DNA of 64,000 nucleotides from Oreohelix idahoensis (lineage: Eukaryota > Mollusca > Gastropoda > Stylommatophora > Oreohelicidae). The notes under the pieces are model-generated. The model was not told where the DNA came from. It saw only the letters and a program-made list of their open reading frames with translations, and ran no database searches. Made by a program: the position numbers and the translations under genes. The stretch lies in NCBI GenBank assembly GCA_024509875.1, contig JAMPIV010019851.1:124001-188000 (forward strand), written 5' to 3'. Numbering within the stretch: position 1 is the first letter of the stretch; every line of letters begins with the position of its first letter. This document shows, in pieces, positions 1 to 15,400 of the stretch.

Positions 1-386
1 GACAAGCATAACCTCATGTCCTCCTCGCTTGTGACTCAACATCTTGAGACACATCTTGTATGTGCCGACTAAGACCGTTATCAGATTTAGGGGTTTTCAA
101 AATCTCTTTTTCATATCGCCAAACATATTTACAATTTTACAGCATGCTGGTAAAATTACTGACTCAGGAATTGTATGTGATTTCATCTTCTTTGCCTGGA
201 TTTCGGCAGCGGCACAGCTTGCTTCTTGAGCTTTGTCAGAAATAGTTGTGATTTTGCCCATTATTTAGCCTGGCGTGTTTGATCAGCTATAAACCTTTTA
301 ATTTGCTTATTATTTCTTTCCAGTTATTTACCTTGTTTACTTTGGTTTGTTATTCTTCCTAATATTTAACTTTCTTTTATCTGCAG
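1..386. other. TRMT11 intron, no feature seen
   Basis: This is AT-rich intronic sequence leading to the acceptor at 385-386. The short overlapping frames at 44-245 have no recognisable content. Confidence 0.6.
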
Positions 387-479
387 AAACCGTACGCAAA
401 TGAAAACAGCAGCTTCCGTATTGTGGTTGAAGCATTCAACAAAAAAATCAGCAGTGCAGACAAAATTAAACGTATTGAG
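387..479 (+). CDS. TRMT11: TRMT11 exon 1 of window
   Basis: The exon follows an acceptor ending TTATCTGCAG and ends GAG before GTTGGT. It is 93 bases, phase 0 on both sides, and encodes KPYANENSSFRIVVEAFNK and the following SADKIKRIE, which fits the region just before the TRMT11 catalytic domain. Earlier exons are not in the window. Confidence 0.9.
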
Positions 480-3400
480 GTTGGTTCATGTGATTTTGTG
501 TGTGTGTGTGTGTGTGGTGAATGTTGGTCACTGAATGTTTACTTCTTTCCGTTAAAGTGTATTTGATTATAGTAATTTCTGTACTGTGAATGTAGGTTGA
601 TCACTTTTTACTGATGTACGGTGAAAATTCACTTCTGGGCAGTAAAGGTTGATTTTTGACATTTCATTTCTGAGTGGTGAAGACTGGCAGTTACTGCATG
701 AATTTTTATATTCCTCGAAGTGTGGTTTGATAAAACTTCACTTCTGTATGGGGAGGGGTGATATATCACACTGCATTTCTATTCATGTGTGATGAATTGT
801 TTGTGAAATGCTCATGATAAATTGTTTTATTATAAAATATTAATGATGAATATGAAATGTTTGTGAAATTTTATTCTATTCTTTTAACTGCTTTCTTAGT
901 GAAGTTCAGGTGTCAGAACAGTACTAATTTATGGTAGAAAAATCCATTTTGTGATAGAAAACTTACAAATCTGTGAACTGTACCACTTTTTTATTAGAGA
1001 AGATGAAGTCAGTGAATTTGACCATTTCATAGGAGTGAAGTTGTTATCCTGGAATATATACGTTTTTATTGTGTTTGATCTTTACCATTTTATAGTAGGG
1101 ATATTAAGTGAGTCCACTTTAAATACCTCGGAGCTATCATAGACCGAAAGGGAGGCATCAAAGAAGAGTTGGCCACTCGAAAAGCAGCAGCTGGGAGACT
1201 TTTTCAGGCCATAAATCGAGGATTCCTCAGCAAGAGAGAGGTTGGTAAGAAAACGAAGATGGCTGTATACCGCTCCACCTATGTCCCAGTCTTGACATAT
1301 GGATGCGAGTCATGGGCAATGACTACAACCGATAAAAGCCAGATCCAAACCTCAGAAATGAGGTATCTGAGGAAGGTGGTTGAAGTAACAAGAAGAGACA
1401 TGGTACGCAACCAGACGATACGTCAAGGCCTTAAATCTTACCCCCTGCAGACCCAAGTAGAACAGTCCCAATTAAGATGGTTTGGCCATGTCTGCAGAAT
1501 GGGAGAAGATCGGATACCACGACAAGCATGGGAAACAAAGAGCCAAGGATCCAGACCCCGAGGACGACCCAGAGTCTGCTGGGAGGACAACATTAGACAA
1601 TCTTTGAAGGACCGAGGACTAGAATGGAACCAGGCCAGGAGGAAGACAGCCGATAGGATAGTCTGGCGCTCTCTCTTCCAAACCTCTACACCTCATGGTA
1701 GAAGGGGAACGACTAAGTAAGTAAGTAAGATATTAAGTGAGTTTTGCAATTTTATATTCAAGTACAGTTAAATGAACTATGGCACTTTATAGTTGAGAAG
1801 TTTATCTTTGAACTTTACCATTTTATAGTGGAGAAGTTTTGTTGTTTTTTTTAAAGGATTCTTGGTGAGATTCACCCCATTGAACCTAGACACAAGGTCT
1901 GTCTTTCCCAAAAAATCCTGACCACAAGTTGATTCATGTAATGTTACTGTATACTTACAGCAGCTTCTGGCAGAGCCCAGCCCTGTATTCAGTGGTAGAA
2001 TTAATCTAACATCTCCTGACAACAGTTTTCATCTTCTTGAGTTCTACCAATTTGATTCCACATCCCCAGCAGAGCCTCTTAAAATTTACTTTGGCAGATG
2101 GGTAAGCCAGTTTTGTGCAATTTATTTGTTATGCTTGATTCATGCATGAATGGTTTTATTCTTGTAATTTTTATGTCTTAGTTTTAACTCTATTCAATTC
2201 TTGACTTTTGAAGGTTTTTTGAGTAGGTTTCAGGTGACATTTTGTAAAAACATGTAGAATATTGTTAAATATGTTAAACCTATACACATATATCAGTGTG
2301 TTTAGAAAAGAATGGACAGTAGTACAGTAGTAGTTATTTTGGGATTTTGTTTAACTTTGTTAAGTAGCAACAAATTAATTATCGAATTTGATGCATGAAA
2401 AATAACAAAAATTTACATACAATGAAATATTCAAAGAAGGAAAAAAACTAGCAAATGCAAGATGTACAAAACAGTGGCTTTTATTTAAAAGTACTTTCAG
2501 TTTTGTATATGATTTGTGAAAATCAGACAAATATTATCATAAATTCATTAATAAAAAAATTAATTAATGTGTTAGGTAGAAAAGGGGAACAACTGAGCAT
2601 TAATAGGGGAACAACTGAGCATTGATGACTTCACAAAATAACACTTAAAATCTTGACAAATGTATGAAACTAATGTACATTATTATACATAGATATGTTT
2701 GAAAGATAATAAACTGTGTATCTGTGACATTTATAGCAATAATTTTTTTAAATGTAATTATGCAAGGTCGAAATGATTGCATAATCTGACACCAAAATGT
2801 ACATAAACTGAGATATTAAAGAATGAAAAAACCTATGTAATTAAAATAATACAACAAATTGACATTTATTTAAAAGATCCAAGTATGTAAAAATTTAAAA
2901 CAAAACTTAGAGATTCTGACAGTTAATAAAAAAAATTAAATGCTAATTAAAATTGGCACACAGAATGGGGCAATAAGTGGAAATGTATCATTTTAAAAAG
3001 TAAACTGAGATTTGTGGGAAAAAAGGGACATGAACAAGCAAATCATATTAGCTGAATCAAGAAACAAAGATTGTTTTAGGACTTATGGTATTCAAATAGG
3101 CAGTTTCTGTTTTTCATGAAACAAAGAAAGGTGTTGCATACACTACATTTTGTTTGTGTTCTTCTTTCAATACCTTGAGTTGCCCAACAATGTTTACAAT
3201 TTTTCCTTGTAGCAGTATGTTCTTGTATTATTGAGTGTGTGGTGCTGATTTTAGTTTTTATGGCATTATGTGCAGAAGGAATATTCTGATGTTTTTTTTT
3301 AGTCCACCCAGCTCCCTAATAAGTTCCTCCGTAAAATCTATTTGAAGGTAACGATTCGGTCTATCTAGTTCTTCAACATCAGGATGATCCTTTCTCCACT

Positions 3401-6400
3401 CTTGAAAAATTGTATAGCTGTTAACCCTGGCAATGTCAAGAAAATGGTAGAACAAGGTTTTCCAATATTTGTTTGTTTTCCTAAGAACATTATATTTATT
3501 AATTAGTTGGTCACTTTTATCTACCCCACTGTATCGATTCGGCTTCAATTGTAGCATTAGTACTTGAGTTATATGTTGAAGGTGTACTTCGGAGAGGTCT
3601 CTTCTTTAACAAATATATTTCTGTAGTTAATTGATAAGGCATCCACATATGCCGGTAACAGTTTTACGTTCAGCCTTCTTGCACAAACCTGATCTTCAAC
3701 AATAAAGAAGCTGCGAAGGCCAGGTTGGACGTTAAGACGACATAAGTTTAATCATGGTACAAAGCTCCAGTAAATTCATCCAATAGATATATGTAAGACG
3801 ATAGCATAACCTAGCCAGTCTTGAGCGTTGCTATTCAGTCTGCTAATGACAAGATGTCCTCGACATTTTCATGCAGAATTTATTTTAAAAGTGCCAACTC
3901 ACGTACATCAGAATACAGCATACACTTATCTCAATATAAATCTTTAGCATCGACCCAACGCAGCATGTGGGCGATCTAAATGTTGAAACACTTTAGGACT
4001 CTGTAGAATTAACACATTCTAGGAGCTGGACAAATATGCGTCTGTCCACATTGAAGAACACACAGAAAAGGCCTCGAAGGCTCCTTGACTTTTGCCAAGA
4101 TGAGACTGGTTCGACTTCTGCCAAAACTGCACCAAAAGTCAATGACGTACTTCCGGGTAACCCGAGGATACAGTACATCAACAACATGGTATCTACAATC
4201 GATACCTATTTGATAAAGACCAATATGTTATGAGTTTTAATCATAACACCCACCCATATAAGTATTATATTGTTTCACTACATTAGGCTGCTTAACTTTT
4301 AACTCTAAATTCCCCATTGACTTTTGTTCTTCTAATGGTACCTCTACACCTCACGGTAGAAGGGGAACGACTAAGTAAGTCTTCTAGTGGCTTCTGAAAA
4401 TCCATTAGCAGTCATAAAATTAGACATTATACAGACCTGGATGATCTCAGAGTAGTGCTCCACAAACTTTGTCAACGATTCAAAAGTGTTGTGATCCAGT
4501 GGATCCCATCTCATTGTAACATCGCCGGCAATGAAGAGGCTGACAGAATGGCAAAAGAAGGTTCACATCTACCTCAGCCTGATGCAAGCATAACTTTTGA
4601 GGAGGCAAAGAGTTTTATCAGAATCAGTTACACAAACAAATGGAATGTAGAACATCCAGGGCACACACAGAATGATGCTTACTACCAGCTCCACAGAAGA
4701 GAACAAGTGGTAATCTTCAGACTCCGCACTGGCCACAACAGATTGAGATACCATCTATTCAACAAGCTAAAGATAGGAACTACCGATCAGTGTAACTGTG
4801 GCACTGATAAAATGACTGCTGAACATCTGCTTCAAAGTTGCCCCTTATATGTGGTACAGAGAAAGTGCATATGGCCGACGCCAGCTCCTTTCGTGGAAAA
4901 GCTTTACGGGGATTCAAATAGCCTCAAACTGACTACTGCTTTCTTTGAGAACATTCAAGTGGACGTCTGAGAGTGTACGAAGAAGACATTAAAGAAACTG
5001 TTTTATTATCTCTCCATTGCATTGTTAAAATCTCCCTCTCTCTGACCCAGCGCATGTCACCGCGAGCTGATTTTTTTTCAAATGATTTTATTTCTTTTAA
5101 AGATTTTGGAAAACCTTTTCTATTTTTGATAATAGTTCCACATGCACAAACACCTTTCTTTAAAAGATCTTTTAGAAGCTGTTCACTAGTGTAAAAATTA
5201 TCAAAAAAATAAGTGATAATAGTGATAACCTTGATTAATAAGAGACTTTATTAGTCTCATAACTACATCATAAGCCAAACCAAATGGAGAACCTTGGGTA
5301 CCCTTACCAAGGTAAACTTCAAAATCATATGTTTATCCTGTTTTAGCTTCAGCAAGGATCCATAATTTTATTCCCCATTTAGGCTTATCTCTAATATGCT
5401 GCCTAAATGGATACCTGCCTTTATTTTGAACCATCCTTTCATCGATGGAAAGGTGTTGTCGAGGCTGACAAAACTTCTGGCATTTTCTGTGAATATAATC
5501 AAACAGAAAGCGTACTATACTTAGCTTATCAGTTGAATTTTCAGTCTCAAAGTTGGAAACTTTTAGAAATGACATCTGTAAAAATCACTTTTTTGTCATG
5601 AAAGACCTAGCCCACAATCCATGGTACAAGGAAGATGTAGACCAATATTTCTGCACACCTGGTATTTGTACAATACCCATGTACATAAGAAGTCCCAGAA
5701 ACTTATAAAATTCTTCAACCGTTACATCCATCCATCCCCTGTAAACTGATGGCTTTGATGGACCATACATCATGGCATATTTGTTTGTATACAAACATAA
5801 ATACGATACAAGATCAACAGTAAAAAACAACTTGAAAAAATCCACACACCTTAACAATTCTCGGACATCTTCTCTTGTTAGAATTTCCTCCTTCAGATGA
5901 ACCCCAGGCTTTCGACAGGGCAAAAACTTTGGAATTGACATAGGGGCTCCAGCATCCAAATCATTATAGCCCTTGGGTCTGTAATGAACAAATTTAACAA
6001 ACTGTTAGTTAAAGTTTGAGAAACTAAGTGTAATATTTTAAAATAGCACATTATGCATTATAATGTATTCTTTAAAATTAAAATAATAATGATAATAATA
6101 AATTGGAACCTATAAATATCTTTAAACATTATCCCTTCAAACAAAATATAACTTTGATCACTTTCCAAGCTGTTTTATTAAATTTTTTTACTCTGTATCT
6201 GTTTTGCAAATATACATTTCCTTAGCAACCGTTACTATGGACGGGTAAGCTTTAAAAAAAAATGAAGTAAAAAATAATTGTTCACCATAAATGTTAAAAT
6301 CATTATCAATTTTATTAGAAAATAGGTTACAGTTACTATTTAAGTGGTAATTTTTTAAAAATCTAGGTCACTACACTACCACATTCCATAACAATTCTTG

Positions 6401-9400
6401 ACAGAATCGTGTCGTCACTGGTTCTCGCAGCTTACCTTGCCTCGCCGGCTTCACAAATTGGGTCATCGGGGACACTATTTTCAACGTCCGTGTCTGAATC
6501 TGATGTTTCAGGCTCCCGGACATCATCCTCTGCAGAATTAGTGCTTCATTCATAATGTAAATCATCGCTGTAACTCAAGTTTTAATTTTTTTTGCTGAGA
6601 CAAAGAAATCGAACTCAGACTAAGTTTAAAAATGGCGTTGAGTGTTTTCGTTGTTCACTCTCGTTTTCAACGTTGATTATTTTCTTATAAAACTTGTTTT
6701 AAAAGAAAGTTTTTGTGTTTTAAATAAATTTTATGCAGTATTTTATTAAAAAATAACGATATTAATTTTTTAAAATGTTTCAGCGGCTTCGGAATTTACC
6801 TGCCAAATTTGTCGGGTTTTATAAGGATAGAAACAAATAGAGTTAAGCGTAATTTTTGTTCTTTGTCTTGTCTGATTATGTTTTTGTAGCAGAAAAAATG
6901 TTTAAAGGCGAGTTTTTGTGTGGTGAAGTTGGACTTGCTTTAGTCCTTCATTGTGTTCTGTGGCGCAGAACCAAACTGAACATAGATAAGATGCACTTTT
7001 GAGAGGCTATGAGGGCACTTTGATGTTAGTAGGTGCCGAGAAGACAGTGTGATATAGGTTAAAGATATAAATTGTTTACATGAATAGTAATTGTAGAAAA
7101 ACTCTTAAAACTAGACTGAAAGGCTACTTAGATTTGGATATAAACCCAGTTTTATCCAGTGGAACTTCTATTTAGGTTGAATTAAACATGTCTCACTAGA
7201 ATGAGATGAAACGCCAAATGGCAACCATATATTGTTGTTGATCAGAATCTACATCATTGCACTCCGGGCAAACCCATAGGTGGTCAGTCTCCCTCAGCAA
7301 CTATTGAAGTGTATAAATTCTAATTGTTCCTGTAGCATGCTGGTTGTAAACATGTTGGATGTATCCTCAAATATGTGCATCCTGCTAGTCTTACGTTTGG
7401 TGCCGAATTCAAATATTCTTAGCCTTGTTGATTCATTGATTGCAGTGCCATTCTCTAACCAGCGATCATTAATTGTCCTTAGTATCTCTCCCTTATCCAT
7501 ATCCATTGTCCACACTGAGGGTGCTCTCAAAGCTAGTCTGTCTGCTCTCTCATTGCTTCAAATACCTGCATGACCAGGACAGTAGATCCACACCAGTTCC
7601 TGAAGATTTGCGGCTTTTATAGATGTTTTCCATTCACAACAGTATAATAATAGTGTATTTAGCATAATTTTAGAGGCGGTGTTATGTCATTAATTTGTAG
7701 TTGAATATTGACAGTATAAAATACAGAATAGGGTATATTAATAATCTTTCTTCCACCAATATGGTACTATTTCCATGTTGATAATTATGTGTGAAAATTG
7801 TCCTCGACTTAAATGCTATATTGTGATTATAGTAGATCATTTTTAAAAATCTACGACAATGACTCTGTAATTGCTTTATTATGAACTTAAATGTAGAACC
7901 ATCATGACTGTTACTCTCATCTTGTCATGACAGTATTTTCTTTCATTAATAAGTCCTGATCTATGTTCCAGCACCAGAGTCCAATCTTGAACTTGCTTGT
8001 CAGATTGTGGTGAAGATAATAATGGAGGCTGTCTTTATCATACTCTTTCAGTAATGTTAAATGAAAGACAAAAAATAAAGAAGTGCTGTAAAAGCTAGGA
8101 ATTATACAGGAATTAATGAGTGAGAGATTGGGAGCCGCGCTGGTGTAGTGGTTACCAAACTGCGCTGGCGACCGGGTGACCCAGGATCAAACCCGGGCGA
8201 GGACATTTGAGGATTTTTCGTTGTCTGGGATTTGGACTGGATTAACTCGAGCCCAGGCGAGTACATTTGAAGAAGTGTCGTCGACCAGGGACTGGCGGCT
8301 CCTGAGCCAACCCAGCTCTAATGGTTACCTCCAAAATCGGCGAGTGTCTGTCTGAATGGCGAGGGACATCTGTCTCTGTACAAGAAAAAAGGGATACTCA
8401 CGTAAAAATCAGTCTCAGGTTAGACATACTAACCTGAGATTTCGCCTCGAGTAATAGCGGGCGTACGCCAAAAAAAAAAAAAAATTGAGTGAGATCAAAG
8501 TTAGGCAAATAAAATATCACCTTCAGTGCGTAGATAACAGTTGATCTGTTTTGATCTGATCCACTACCATTATTGGCCAGTTTTATGTTTTCATTTAATA
8601 TATGCTTGCTTGATTTCATTGTTCTCCAGCTTGATTTTATGTTGATAAATAAATGTAGTACATTTGATTTAATTGTTCCTTAACATGGTTTTCTATAACT
8701 GATAAATAAGTGTATAATTTTATGATTATCCTTTTGGTTATGTGTTTATAATAAGCATTTGTGACAAATTCTCACAACATTGGCCACATGTGAGCATTTT
8801 GGGGCCTCAAACATCGTTGTCACAAGAAACATCATTCAAAGACCTTTGTCATCATCATCATCATGAATATTTCCATTTTTGCTCCTTATGGAGAATGGAG
8901 TTGTGATCCTCACTGCGGTTGATCCCGTAGCAGAAAGCTTGTACCAAAGCATTCATGTCATCTTGTAGCAGTGGTTTCTGTAGCCCAATGCACAACCTCA
9001 TATTGATCACATGACACGTCTGCTGAGGGAGCAATAGTTCTATTCTTTCCTCGTCTCCTCAGAGTCTCTTGGAAATTACATGGGACAGATACATTTGAAA
9101 TGGCCAGAATTTATTAAAATCAGAAAAGTTACTGAAAAATTATGTACATTTAAAGACAATTTGCCCTAGATATCAAATCACTAGAATTAAGGGTTAACTG
9201 TAGGCTCTGTATTAATTTTTCTCAATTTTGGTCAGTTTTGCCAGATGTGTATTATATGTACCTAAGATCACTTTTGAAAAATGTAACATATTGTTACTAT
9301 TTAATAGCAGAAAATCAGAGGTGTCATTAAAATATAAACATTTTAAAATCAATTTGACCTATTTTGACAGAATGCACCACGTGTTCTTTATGTATGTATA

Positions 9401-12400
9401 ACTTAATTTCACATGGGTAAAACTCACTCATAGATACATGTATCATAAGACATATATCGTTTGATACAAATATGGGGTGCTAGATATATATTAAGATAAC
9501 TGATAGGTGCATAAAGTAGTAAAGGCCTATGTTTGCTTGATACATGTGATATGATACTTGTAAACATGACACATGTTATATACATATATATATAAAATCT
9601 TATCAACATTTATGTCAAATTTTATTATTTTTATTATAATATTATTACTATTGATAACTCCAGTTTGTTTATTTATCAGTCTTCTGTAGTGTATCTTTTG
9701 TCATAAATTTCTAGAATATTCTTTAACTTTTTATGTTTGATAGATTTCTGATGGACAGAGGGATAGAATAAGAGAATATCATTTACAGAACAGACATTTT
9801 ATAGGTAAGTATGGATTCAAATGTTATCTCAGTGTTAACATACGGCTGTGAAAGTTGGAAAATAACAAAATCATTGGAGAACAAGCTGAATACATTCGAG
9901 AACAAATGTCTTAGAAAAATCATGAACATCAGTTGGAAAGAATTCAAGATTAATCGACAAATAAGAGAAGACTCTAAGCAGAAATATGTCTCCGACTATA
10001 TAAGGAAAAGACGATGGTCATATATCGGTCATGTCCTACAAATGCAAAACAACAGAATACCACTACAGGCGCTCACTTGGGTTCCTGAGGGTAAGAGGAA
10101 AAAAGGAAGACCAAAAGAAACACTTAGAAGAACAATAATAAGAGAAGGAAGAACGTTGGGCCTAAATAATGTGCAAGAGTTAAGAGGAGTGGCGTCACAA
10201 CGAACAATTTGGAGAGCACTGGTTTCTGCCTTATGCGCCGTGTTTGGTGCTTAAAGAATTTATTATTATTATTATTATTATTATGGATTACTTTAGCTAC
10301 GTTAGCTACCTGTACAGTTTCTTAAATGTGGTTCTTCGGACCTTGATTGACAAAATCGAGATGCAATACAGTCGACAGAACCATTTAAAAAAATGCTTTT
10401 TGCAATAGGCGATTAAAGAGGGATTGGCAAAGAGACATTAACCTTTTACATTTTTGGTAATGAGGTAGTTAACTCATATACACACCACAAAGTTTTCACT
10501 TTCTGCATCTACCTCCAATTCTCTGTTAGTTTGGCAGGAATGTGGAACATACTTTTTTATATATTTTTTTAAATGTTGTGTGAATATTGTGGATATTCAG
10601 TAATGAATGATAAATTGGAAGACCAAATTAGATCTGATGTGTGACTTGACTTTGATCCACTGTCAATGAGCATTAGCTCTATGTGACCGGATCTGATATG
10701 TAACATAAGAAAGAGAACTTTGGAGAAGTTGTTCTTGTTATTCAAAGCTTAACGAGGTCAGTGTGACTCTTTCTCCCCCCCCCCCCCCCCCCCAATACTC
10801 TGTTCACTATCTTACAATTATTACAGTTATGTTTTTTTATTAATTTATATTTAACTATTTTTTTTTATTCAGCTAACACCAGCATGGATGCTTGTTTGTC
10901 GATGGTGATGGCCAACCTGGCACAGGTTAAAGAAAATGATTTGGTCATCGACCCTTTTGTAGGCTCTGGTAAGTTTTATTTGTGCATTTCTGAATTTTTC
11001 CTGCAAACATTTTCATTTCATTATCTTCATTTCTGCACTCATTGTGTATTTCTTTTTATTTTCATTTCTGTATTAACTGTCCATGTGTGACTCTGAAATA
11101 TGGAGAACAACAAAACTGACAGCCAAAAAGTTACAGAGTTTAATAAGTGGGTGCTTGCTTAGAATTGAAAAAATATAGATCACCTGTATGGAAGTTATGT
11201 AAAGAACCAGACAAATGCTAGTGGAAAGAGAGGTTAGGAAAAGGCGTTGGCACTGGATACGACATATTGAGAAAATCACTTGATACTGATAGCATTACAA
11301 GACAGTTCTGGTTCTGGAATCTCCAGGGAAAAAGAAGAAGAGGAAAGCCCAAAAATACATGAAGACGAGAACTGGAGACAGACAAAAAAAGGCATGGAAG
11401 AACTTGAAGGGATGGCACAGAACAGGAGAGTTTGGCTTGAACTGATTGAAAGTTTATGATCCACTGGGAGCTGAAGGATATTGACAGTGAAAGCACCAGG
11501 CTAGAGACATTTGAGATATTTATGTACAGAATGGTCTGTGTAATCACTTGAATATAGATGACTGGGCATTATCTTTTGGGCTAGTGAAAAATAAGCAAGA
11601 CTTTTGAAAGGCTTGACCTAGGATTGACCTGTTTTCAGTCTTCCTTAATTACTTTTTGAACCTATGTCATGGATAGAATACCATCACCAACCAAGAACTG
11701 CTTACTCGGAGTAACCAAGAGGACATGCGCACCATGAAAGCTGACAGACGCTGGAGTTGGATTGGCCACATCCTCAGAAGAGACCCCAATGCCATCACAA
11801 GAACAGCTATGCTATAGACCCCTGAAGGAAAGCGAAAGAGAGGCTGACCAAAAAACAACTTGGCAGAGAACTGTGGAGGCAGAGATGCATAGAATGAACC
11901 AAAGCTGGGGCGGAAACAGTTTGTTGCTGCCCTTCAAGACACCACCAGACGTGATGGTCACTTGACTACTTTGACAGTTGGCAGCTAAGGATCAAAGAAG
12001 AAGACGAATAATGTCATGGATAGAACATACATTGATGAAGCCTGTTGATAACATTACTAGGCAGTTCATGTTCTAGAATCCTCAAGGTAAGAGATGCAGA
12101 GGCAGACCAGAAAACACACAGAAAAGAAAATTGGAAACAGAAAGGAAAGGGATGAGGAATACATGGAAAGATCTTGAGCTGATGGCACTGCACAGGAAGA
12201 CAGCATAAGTTTGCTGCAGATTAATGTGCCTTTGGAAGCTTGAGAAATGAATGAATGAACATGCTTTGTCCTTATTCTTTACTCATAGGCCAAAGTTCTC
12301 TCTCGAGCCCTATGCTGAAATACTGTCTGTAATATATATTTTCAGCATGTTAACTCTTTCAGTCCCAAGCAAAAAAGTGGGTTTGGCCCAAGCAAAAATG

Positions 12401-15400
12401 GCCACCCCAGTGCGTTTTTATTGTTGTTTGGAAATAATTTTTTAAAATGTTCATATGCATAAATAACTTTGTTGTTGTATATGAAACTGAAGGTAATTGG
12501 ATGTACTTTACTCTTGTGTTACAAGTATAAAAGCTTTCATTGAAAAATGATTAGTTATTCAAGGTGAAATGGAAGATATGCGCTTAAAAAAATGATTAGT
12601 TATTCAAGGTAAAATGGAGGATATGCACTTTAAAAAATCGCTTTAAAAATCTAAAATAAATATCTCAAAACAGAAACACGTTCACTCTTAAACACATGCG
12701 GTATTTAAAAGAATGTACTTGCAGTCGGAAATGACTTTGTGGGTAGTTATAATTAGAAACAGTCTCAAACAGAGGCACATATACTAAAGGCTTTTTAAAG
12801 TCGATTGGGCCAAGCGCGTCTAACCCCTGAGCCTTTATAAAGTCAATTGGGACTTAAAGAGTTAAGAACCTAGAGCTGGCCATCAAGAGCTCTATGTTTA
12901 GAACAAACATGTTTAGTATTTATTTCACAGTATTTCAGGAATCCTCTACCCCATGATCCAGGAAATATCAGGCACTTCGAAATGTGTGTTCTCAATGCTA
13001 ATTTTATTCCAGGCAGTTTGCTTGTATCAAGTGCTCATTTTGGAGCTTATGTCATTGGCACAGACATTGATTACCTGCTTCTTCATGCGAAAGGTAAGCA
13101 CAGGAATTGTATACCAGACCAACACATTTACAGGCCTTGTAGTTGTGATTATTAATTTTATTTATTTACATAATCTAAGAAGATTGAACACATTCACCCC
13201 AAATGAACAGTAAGCAACTAGAACCATGTATATCACTTCATGAAATAGGTACTTTTGTAGGGAAAAGTGCTTTGTGTATTTCCCAGTGGTCTCTGAGGAG
13301 ATGAAGAAAGAATAGGAATACTACTCACTCAGACATTCATAAGAGGACATTCATAAGAGGACATTCATAAGAGGAAACTAATATGAGATTATGCATGGGG
13401 CTGTCAGCAGCATCATGTCAAATAAAGTGGCACTGAAATTCTCACTGCAAGAGGATATGAGTGCTTTGGTGCATGTGTCCTGAGAGGGACCAGCTGCATG
13501 TGGAGGGAGAGGGGACGATGATGATAAAAAACAGCCCCGGACATTGAAAGTCAGCAGGAATAGATGGAGTAACAATAGAAGCTAATACACCTTATTCTGA
13601 AAATGGAGCTAAATGGTTGGAGAGAACTGTTTAATTCGTTGGCAGAAAGACATGTCCCAAAAGACTAGCAGATGGCTATAATAATACCTATGTGAAAGAA
13701 GAGTAACAACAGAAACTGTGGAACATAGACTGGCATTTTGCTCCTGAGTCAATGCCGGTAAAGTGTGCCTAGATACTTGAGTGGAGAATAAGCCCTTCAT
13801 CACTCAGCCACCACTGCAGCTGGGCCCCTGGCAAGAATCCTGCACAGAAACATTCACTGTTGTCTATAGATGTTTATTTGACATGATGAGGTTGCCAGCC
13901 TCTTGCACAACCTCATGTTAGTCACCTCCTATGACCTGCCTGAGGGTACAATAGTCCTATTTTTTCTTTGCTTCTTCAGAGACCCACGAGATGGACATGA
14001 GGCACCACAGAGACCCACGAGATGGACATGAGGCACCACAGCTACACAGAGAGACAGAAAATAAAGTGGTATGGATATCTTATCACAATGCAATCAAATC
14101 AGCTATTGTGGCAGGTTGGCCACAACTAAGCATACTTGCTTACATGATCGAGAATGTACAGACTCTTGTCCTTGACATGATGATGATGATGGATACACAT
14201 TCCCTAATGAGCTAGCTTTAGCTTGACGACTGGCCCCAAGTCGTGTAGTGGTTCTCAAACTTTATTACACTATGTACATGGGGTAGAATAAAGAAGTAAC
14301 AATATACACTTCTGCAGGGCACAGCTCATCCTGCCAATAACATCGCTCTAATACAACATAATGATTCTACGTTACTCATGGAAGCTTCTTCAACTCTCTC
14401 TGTCTGCACTTCTCCGTAGTCTCTGCTAGCACTTCAGTTTATTAACTTTTTCTATTCATTTTTTTTTTTTATCTACATAGCTATCTCAGTTTATAGACAT
14501 TACTACTGGGCACATCCAGGTTGCGTTAATTTGACCTGAATACGCCGTCTCCCTAGCGTTACTTGGAAATATCTTGCTATCACATGGCACTTGCCCACAG
14601 CCCTTGGGCTACCCACAACTTAAGTTACACTTCTCCGCGTGATCACGCGTTTTGCTACTACACTCTACATACCAGAGTTCTGTCTTGAATGCTGATCACA
14701 AACACTGATCACATATTCGAAGCCCATCTCGTCAAGATTTTCTGTCTAACACAAGTGACGTTCATGTCTTGCTAACCACAGACCCGACTATGATAAAGTC
14801 GTGGAAACTTGCACAAGCACTTCTAAGCTGTTGCCTCACTGAATTACATGGCGCGACTGCTTATTCTAGTGACCTGCAACAGCACAAGTGTACAGAGAAT
14901 ATGAAATGAAGAGACTGAACTCATTGTAGTGGTTTTGATGGTATTGTCTGATTGAGATATTACTTAATGTGATGCATGAGGCCAGCTGTGAAGGCTCCTG
15001 AGATAAGTGTAGCTGTGAATTGTCAGAAGGCCCTTCTTGCTACCACTACGACCTCACACCTATCTTTTTTTTACTAATGAATGTGGCTACGTTAAAATTC
15101 TAGGGTATTGATATGTAATGTGTTGTGGTGGTTTGCAAACTCACACACAGATATTTAACAAGTCTAATAATAGTAATAAAATGTTATAACACACTGAACT
15201 AACTCGAGATGTGTAAAATTTGGATAGTAATTTTCTTTAAATTTATTTGTTCTGAACCAAGGTTTTATTTTGGTCAGAACATATGAAAGGTTTTGCAATT
15301 AGGAAAGAAATGCATGAATATGACATAATAAATGAAAGGTGTGTACATATGTATGTTACTAGACTAGTTAATATTACTATTGTTTCTAGTTGTAATCTAA

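Larger units (their letters stand above)
3080..6565 (-). mobile_element. degenerate piggyBac-like transposon, interrupted
   Basis: Read on the - strand this is a piggyBac-family transposase broken into several frames. The pieces run from an acidic N-terminus at 6371-6565, through 5585-5959, 5333-5575 and 4979-5330, to the C-terminal part at 3258-3557 and a cysteine-rich tail at about 3090-3257. A block of other sequence at 3558-4978 splits it. PiggyBac transposases cut and paste at TTAA. No convincing termini or TTAA pair were identified, so the outer limits are approximate. Confidence 0.8.

Noticed and set aside
44..245. Two overlapping 61-codon frames at the start
   Set aside because: No recognisable content and they lie in an intron directly upstream of a clear acceptor.
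8126..8220. tRNA gene
   Set aside because: Promoter boxes are present, but the cloverleaf is not closed and a SINE body, poly(A) tail and target duplication follow. The same applies at 18070 and 25142.
12953..13213. 86-codon frame as a separate gene
   Set aside because: It reads the TRMT11 exon 13013-13093 in its normal frame with intron on both sides.
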